A DNA stretch of 64,000 bases from Lophium mytilinum (Eukaryota; Ascomycota; Dothideomycetes; Mytilinidiales; Mytilinidiaceae): assembly GCA_010093605.1 (NCBI GenBank), contig MU004191.1, positions 551,832 to 615,831 on the forward strand. Reading direction: 5' to 3'. A program made the translations under genes and the position numbers. Shown piece by piece: positions 58,921-64,000 of this stretch (position 1 is the first letter of the stretch; the number at the start of each line of letters is the position of its first letter). The notes under the pieces are model-generated. The model was given only the letters and a program-made list of their open reading frames with translations, searched no databases and was not told the DNA's origin.

Positions 58921-59668
58921 GGTCGCTGGAGGTCGGCCACCGCTGGACGGGCTGGTGGGTTGTCGTGCGGAGAAGGGCTTGTTTTGGAGACGTTGGTGGT
59001 TTCCATCGTTGTTTACTGAGGTCCTGCTTTGAGTCTAGCGTAAATTTGGAAGCGATGTCACGTGTGGGCTGCTAGCGCAGCTCTAAACTCGTCTCGATTC
59101 ACCACCTCATCGAAATCCCCATCATCCCAGAACTCAGCCTTGTCCGTACGCTGCGATAATTGATCACCACTTTGATTGAAATACGTGCCGTTCGCTAGTT
59201 TTCAGAATGCTAGCAGGCCGAGAGCTATCCATTAATGCGGCAGAGTTATCCGTCAAAACAGCCGCAGAGGGAATCGTGGAGAGTTCCGGAGCTGATCCTC
59301 TTACAGCAATCAGTCAATTCTTGCCCATGCTTTCATCCCGAGCAGCATCATAAGCTATACGCCTCCGTACTTTTCGATACATGAACGCTATGATGGCAAC
59401 TACTTTAGCCCAAAGCCATGCAGCAAGCGAGGCTGACATAGATGCTCACCATTCTTTGATGCACGACAGCTGTGATAAGAACTGCCACAAGCGAATCACC
59501 ACAGGGCCAGTCAGACCCCGCATTCTGCACCGATCTACCGGCCCCCTCATTCTTCACCGGTCAGTTATCGAGGACTTTTACTCCCGCGCCTTCTTTTTTC
59601 ACTCAAGGACTATGGAGTTCTAGTACTACCTTCAGCTACAGTTGTCGAATTTAGCTTGAAACGATAAG
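58921..59668. other. intergenic, nothing recognised
   Basis: About 750 nt between divergent genes (tinA-like - and HET +), so it contains both promoters. A short imperfect direct repeat (CATTCTGCACCG and CATTCTTCACCG) occurs near 59520-59560. No coding feature. Confidence 0.45.
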
Positions 59669-62020
59669 ATGGAAGAGCTCATGGAGATCCGAAATTACCT
59701 TTGGCTAGGATTGTCGTTAATAGCTTTGAAAGAAAATATGGACGAGCTCCTGCAATTAGAAAGCTTGATGGAGAAAGAATTTGGGTGGGCTGAAGACAGC
59801 CCTTCATCGATTTACACCCCGTTACCGACCCCGACTTCGATTCGCGTCCTAAAGTTGTCCAAAGACAGTGGACCAAACCAGCAGATCATCTGTCACGTCA
59901 AGGTGGTTGACTTGGATCGCCTTCCCCAATATTCCGCACTCTCATATACCTGGGGCGACCCTGGAGCTGATCCCAATGATAATGAGCATCATCCATGCAT
60001 TACCCAGAAGCCGGTGAATGGCCAATATGAGATTCTTTGCAATGGTCATCCTATCAGAGTGACCAAGAATTGTGTCTCCTTCCTCTACTCCCAGAGGTTT
60101 TGGGAAGGTTATCTCAAACGCAATCCCTCTCTGGGTCCAGACGCAATCAAAGATGCATCAATCGATTACCTCTGGATAGATGCCATTTGTATCAATCAAG
60201 AATCACTCGAAGAACGTTCATCCCAGGTTCGGTTGATGGATAGGATATACAGACAAGCACAACAAGTTGTTGTTTGGCTGGGCCCTTCCGATTCGATGAC
60301 TGATCCGGCCTTTAAAGCCATCATCGCAATGGCGGGTGCTCCAGTCGACGAACTTCACAAGCTGCAGGGAAGTAGGATGCTGGATCCGGCGCCCTACAAG
60401 ACACTTGGTATTCGCATGATCAGCAAACACGAATGGCAATCTATGAGAGCGCTCTACGAGCGCTCTTGGTTTTCGAGAGCATGGACCCTTCAAGAATTCG
60501 TACTTGCACGTAAGGCGGTCATGTTTTGTGGACACGGCTTCATGAAAATGCAGTGGCTGTTGCTTGCGGCACAGAATACGATATTACTGGGTTGGGACTC
60601 TCAATTGGGCATGCTTGGCAACGTGGAAGATACTCCTGAGAATACTTCCCTATATATGCAGGCGCATGATGCGTTCGTTTCGAAAGATACAGCTAGCTCT
60701 CTCCCCGGCAAAGACCAGAAGCGCCATGTCTTTACTAAGTATGGGACCTTGCAGACAGGCATACCTAGCCGCGAAAGGGATCTGGGAGTTCCAATTTCTC
60801 AAGAGTCTAGCATCCATACTTTGGTCTTGCTGTCTTTCCTGCAGCTTTCTCAAGGTCGAGTAAGCAAAGAGCGATGGTTAGCTCAGGAAGATACATTTCC
60901 ACTTCAAACAGTACTCGTAGCGTCACGATCCAGGAAATGCTCCAACCCTGCCGACAAGCTCTACGCAGTCCTTGGACTTGTGCCTGAGGCGAGCTGGCAG
61001 TATCTACCTATCGACTACTCCATGCCGGTTGTCGAGTTGTATACACGTGCAGCCTTCGTCATGATTCGAGCTACGCGGAGCTTGAGTATTTTGTCTTATG
61101 TTGGGGATAAAACATTCCGACGGTACAAGGCTCTTCCCAGTTGGGTTCCTGACTTGACGCATCCCGGTTTGAATATGCCACTTGATATCGGCAGTAGTCT
61201 CGAGGTACTTCTTCCTGGACGAAGAATGATGAGCTTCAATGCTTCCCGCGGTATGCGTTTTCATGTCAACTCACAGGAAATCTCATGTGCGACCCTTCCA
61301 GTACGAGGCATTCACTACGATACTGTTCAAGCAATTGGAGATTTTGATTTTACTCGTTTGAGTCGTATAGAGCCATTGCTGGACGTCATCGTAAGACTAC
61401 CGCGAGATCGGCTGTGGAGAACGCTCCTTGCAAACGAACGTGTAGTCCACCAGATCGGAGAACGTCAGCTCGATGAGAAACCTCCGCATACTGCCAAGGA
61501 GATTGATGGAGAAGTTTTCCTATTTTTGTTGTCTTTGGAAACATGGTCTATGCTCTGCGGGCCGACCCACGAATCGCCTTCTGATTCAGAACAGCCCCGT
61601 GTTGAAGATATTGCTCAACAGCAATATGATATCTACGAACAGATCGTGGGCCCCGAGCTGAACTCGATCCCCCGTTCTCTTTTCGTCGACGGCAAACAGC
61701 CACCCTTCATCAATCGGCTACAGTGGTGCCCGCCAGATACTGTACGTTCTCTATGCGAGGGTTTTTTAAAGTCTTTCGCTGCAAGATGGCAGGACAGGAG
61801 ACTTTTCACCACCCAAAATCAGAAGCTAGGTGCTGGTATGCTCCCAACACAAGAGGGTGATGAAGTATGGGTGCTAGCGGGTGCCAAAGTTCCATATGTC
61901 CTTCGACCCAAGGACGATGCACAGTACGAACTGGTTGGCGAAGCCTACATGCATGACATTATGCATGGTGAGCTTGTAGAAGAAAGTCAAAGTGAAGTCA
62001 AAGACATCACATTGATATAG
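59669..62020 (+). CDS. HET-domain (heterokaryon incompatibility) protein
   Basis: A single exon encodes 783 residues. The HET domain spans about residues 85-290, with its three hallmark blocks: YSALSYTWGD (about 89), LWIDAICINQESLEERSSQV (about 169) and RSWFSRAWTLQEFVLARKAV (about 268). A frequent downstream block follows (NPADKLYAVLGLVPEASW, IDYSMPVVELYTRAAFVMI). The end carries the usual HET C-terminal motif with a YVLRP strand. HET proteins mediate cell death when unlike strains fuse, and many have no known partner; the HET fold is related to TIR domains. No N-terminal recognition domain such as NACHT or WD repeats is attached, so it is a HET-only architecture. It is convergent with an ankyrin/ZZ gene; such genes are often found near each other in fungal accessory regions, but a joint function is not shown. 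No breaks in the frame. Confidence 0.93.
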   Translation: MEELMEIRNYLWLGLSLIALKENMDELLQLESLMEKEFGWAEDSPSSIYTPLPTPTSIRVLKLSKDSGPNQQIICHVKVVDLDRLPQYSALSYTWGDPGADPNDNEHHPCITQKPVNGQYEILCNGHPIRVTKNCVSFLYSQRFWEGYLKRNPSLGPDAIKDASIDYLWIDAICINQESLEERSSQVRLMDRIYRQAQQVVVWLGPSDSMTDPAFKAIIAMAGAPVDELHKLQGSRMLDPAPYKTLGIRMISKHEWQSMRALYERSWFSRAWTLQEFVLARKAVMFCGHGFMKMQWLLLAAQNTILLGWDSQLGMLGNVEDTPENTSLYMQAHDAFVSKDTASSLPGKDQKRHVFTKYGTLQTGIPSRERDLGVPISQESSIHTLVLLSFLQLSQGRVSKERWLAQEDTFPLQTVLVASRSRKCSNPADKLYAVLGLVPEASWQYLPIDYSMPVVELYTRAAFVMIRATRSLSILSYVGDKTFRRYKALPSWVPDLTHPGLNMPLDIGSSLEVLLPGRRMMSFNASRGMRFHVNSQEISCATLPVRGIHYDTVQAIGDFDFTRLSRIEPLLDVIVRLPRDRLWRTLLANERVVHQIGERQLDEKPPHTAKEIDGEVFLFLLSLETWSMLCGPTHESPSDSEQPRVEDIAQQQYDIYEQIVGPELNSIPRSLFVDGKQPPFINRLQWCPPDTVRSLCEGFLKSFAARWQDRRLFTTQNQKLGAGMLPTQEGDEVWVLAGAKVPYVLRPKDDAQYELVGEAYMHDIMHGELVEESQSEVKDITLI

Positions 62021-62479
62021 CCGCGTTGGTTTAACTATTTGCGTCTCTCTTCTCTACGTATCGCTCACGGAAACTATAGTCAGAGCGAGGGATTTTGCTG
62101 CTTCGGACCCCAGAGATAAACATTCGCGGTTCTAGCTTTGATAGAGGCAAGAGTATACTCCGCTTGATTACTCTCTCGTAACAGGTTCACTATGCATCGC
62201 TGCGAATGCAGTGTTGAAGTTGATAGCGAAGAAAGCCTCGCAAGGTGGCTAGGTTGAAGGTTTATCGTGTGATGGTGTGGTCGGTAATCGTGTCGAAACT
62301 GAGGTGGCTAAATATTAGTGAAGTTGGCGTCGAGGTTTATGACTATGGGGTTGTGGCGACGACTCTTGTAGGGAACCATGGAACAATTGCAGACCATCTA
62401 GCACAAGCCATCAACCGAATGCTTTACCAAACGGCGCCTTGCTGCGTGAAAACGTTGCATTTTCTTGTTTCGAGGAACT
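62021..62479. other. convergent intergenic region
   Basis: About 460 nt between the stop codons of the HET gene and the ankyrin/ZZ gene; holds their 3' ends. Nothing else seen. Confidence 0.45.
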
Positions 62480-64000
62480 CTAGCTCCTTTGCTCACTAGC
62501 CAATAACATCGTGAACGTATCTTCAAGGAAACTGACTAGCTCAGCCAATGTCTTCCCATCTTCTGTGACCGTCCCTTCCTTAAGTCCATACCAGCAGGGT
62601 CGAGGAGTCTCGTAGAACTCATGACTTTTGCAAAATTCCATATCGCCGTTGCTTTGCTGCCAGCTGCTGTAGCAATCAGCGCAAAGATCTGTGTCGATAC
62701 AGTTTAAGCATCTGTATCTTGTGCCTCGCATGAACCCATCCAAAGACACACTGCAATTACTGCAGCGGTATGGCTGCACGACAATATTGTTCAACGCTAT
62801 TCCTTGTTCGTCGAATATAGCAGCGTATTCGTAGTAGCTGCGCCCGCAGATAATGAGACTGGAAGACAAGGCGGCTCGGCCATAATGATGGCGCACCGTA
62901 CAACAACCTCTCATACTCTTTAGAATATGCAAGATGGTTGAGTACAAAACTCGCTTATCACAATGGTCCACGTCGTAGGTCCTGACGGCCTCTAAGGATG
63001 GGGCTATCTCGTCACGTTGAAGCGCGCGACCGATAAAAGAATCATGTTTTGCCCAGTAATGCTAGGTTCAGGTTACTTGCTTGGCCAGACTGGTTGAGGA
63101 GGATACTTACAATTGTGAGACCTTTAGAGCTTACCATGTTGATGTAGCTTCCGTCTTCTTGGAGTAGCTTTTTGATAAGCTTTGAACTTGACCTGTACAA
63201 CGCCGCTACTTCGAGCACTGTGGAGACATTTGTACCTGAGCTGCGAACGCTCAAATCCGCACCTGAGTTTATCAGGAGTTGAAATACTTCTTCATTGTTG
63301 TACTGCAGAGCTCGAAAGATTGGTATACCCACACAATATGGTGAGGGTATTCCATCTACCAAGGCTCCATTTCTTAGGAGATGCTGCGCAGCGTTTCTGA
63401 ACCCGCGCGCTGCTGCAGTGCACATTGGACTGGGCGTAACGCGAGCATCGCAGTGCGTCAAAAGGCTTTGAAGGTTTATAGGGTCTTCCCTGGAAGTCGC
63501 GGCATACATATTAGCGGTCGTCCATCAATACTAAAGGAGGCAAAATCATGTAGGGGTACATTGTGGCCCTTCCTGGGTCAGATGCAGGAATAAACCGTGA
63601 CCGTTCGTCAGCAAAACATGTTGCTGAACTTCCACCCTCGCGCTTGCAAACTTAGGCTCGAATGTATTGAGGATATTGACAGTTCTCATGCCAATAGCTG
63701 CAAATAACATCAAGTCCATAGACCTGGGCGTGAGCCAGACACCGTGACACTAGATAATGGCAAAGACATATACAAGTGTGATGATCGTAACGGACCTTGC
63801 ATCTATCTTTTAATAGTACTCACCATTCGAGTTGAAAGCGAAGGAACAGGTCAGCAATGTCATCGCTAATTGTTCCAATATTTACTGTGCTGTAAAGATC
63901 ATAGTCTTGTTGCATCGTGCAGCCATTCCAATAACACATTAGGGAGCATTGAATGACCTGCTGCACAAACCAGGCACTTGTATAGTTGGCTGCGTATTGA
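62480..64000 (-). CDS. ankyrin-repeat protein with C-terminal ZZ-type zinc finger, 5' part outside window
   Basis: The gene enters from beyond the right edge. Clear exons are 62480..63061 (C-terminal, 193 residues) and one ending at 63111, joined by a 49-nt intron with a GTAAGT donor (SKGLTI to HYWAKHDSF). The ankyrin exon shows at least two repeats (MCTAAARGFRNAAQHLLRNG, PIFRALQYNNEEVFQLLINS). The C-terminal exon has a ZZ-like zinc finger: YRCSNCSVSLDGFMRGTRYR, CLNCIDTDLCADCYSSW, then CKSHEF, giving the expected Cys pairs and a distal Cys/His. Further upstream an exon from 63824 past the edge and one starting at 63723 are joined by a 100-nt intron (LRFQLEWSMDLMLFAAIGMR). I could not find a clean splice between about 63680 and 63500; either a weak GTTTGC donor is used or the frame is broken. 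Function unknown; ankyrin/ZZ proteins of this build are common in fungal STAND-type receptors. Confidence 0.75.

Overview
The window is nuclear DNA from a filamentous ascomycete (Pezizomycotina). Genes are spliced with short GT-AG introns, mostly 46-100 nt, and the proteins are typical of that group: a White Collar-2 type PAS/GATA regulator, an EsdC-type glycogen-binding protein, a TinA-like NIMA-interacting protein, a HET-domain protein and a LaeA-like methyltransferase. Nothing is prokaryotic: there are no operons, CRISPR arrays or rRNA. I cannot fix the class from sequence alone; Dothideomycetes is a guess.

Layout. 1-8.7 kb has no gene I can support; it is GC-rich on the left and more AT-rich from about 6.3 kb. 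8.8-12.7 kb holds two divergent methyltransferases: a LaeA-like protein (-) and a winged-helix O-methyltransferase (+). 13.4-14.5 kb is a decayed conserved gene with in-frame TAG codons. 15.1-17.2 kb is a secreted GH5 exo-beta-1,3-glucanase (-). 19.3-23.4 kb is rad50 (-), head-to-head with wc-2 (+, 24.4-25.9 kb). 27.2-33.0 kb is a full-length ABCA-type ABC transporter (+, seven exons). Its two longest introns each carry a miniature inverted-repeat element of what looks like one family. A short diverged repeat cluster lies downstream. 33.9-41.2 kb is one 2344-residue protein (-): an SF1 helicase, an NFX1-type zinc finger region and three CbxX/SpoVK-type AAA+ ATPases. 41.6-43.2 kb is a conserved fungal protein of unknown function (+). 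45.6-46.5 kb is a secreted glycine-rich protein (+). 49.6-49.8 kb is an 82-residue conserved Cys-rich protein (+), isolated in long gene-free stretches. 54.4-58.9 kb holds esdC and tinA (both -). 59.7-64.0 kb holds a HET protein (+) convergent with an ankyrin/ZZ zinc-finger gene (-) that runs off the right edge.

Exon-intron structures were built by hand from splice signals and reading frame. All complete models keep frame across every junction; the 5' end of rad50, the decayed gene at 13.4 kb and the upstream part of the ankyrin/ZZ gene are uncertain. Functionally the window mixes housekeeping (DNA repair, cell wall, cell cycle), light and sexual development regulators, and accessory self/non-self recognition genes. 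The best candidates for undescribed biology are the helicase-NFX1-triple AAA+ fusion and the intron-resident inverted-repeat elements.
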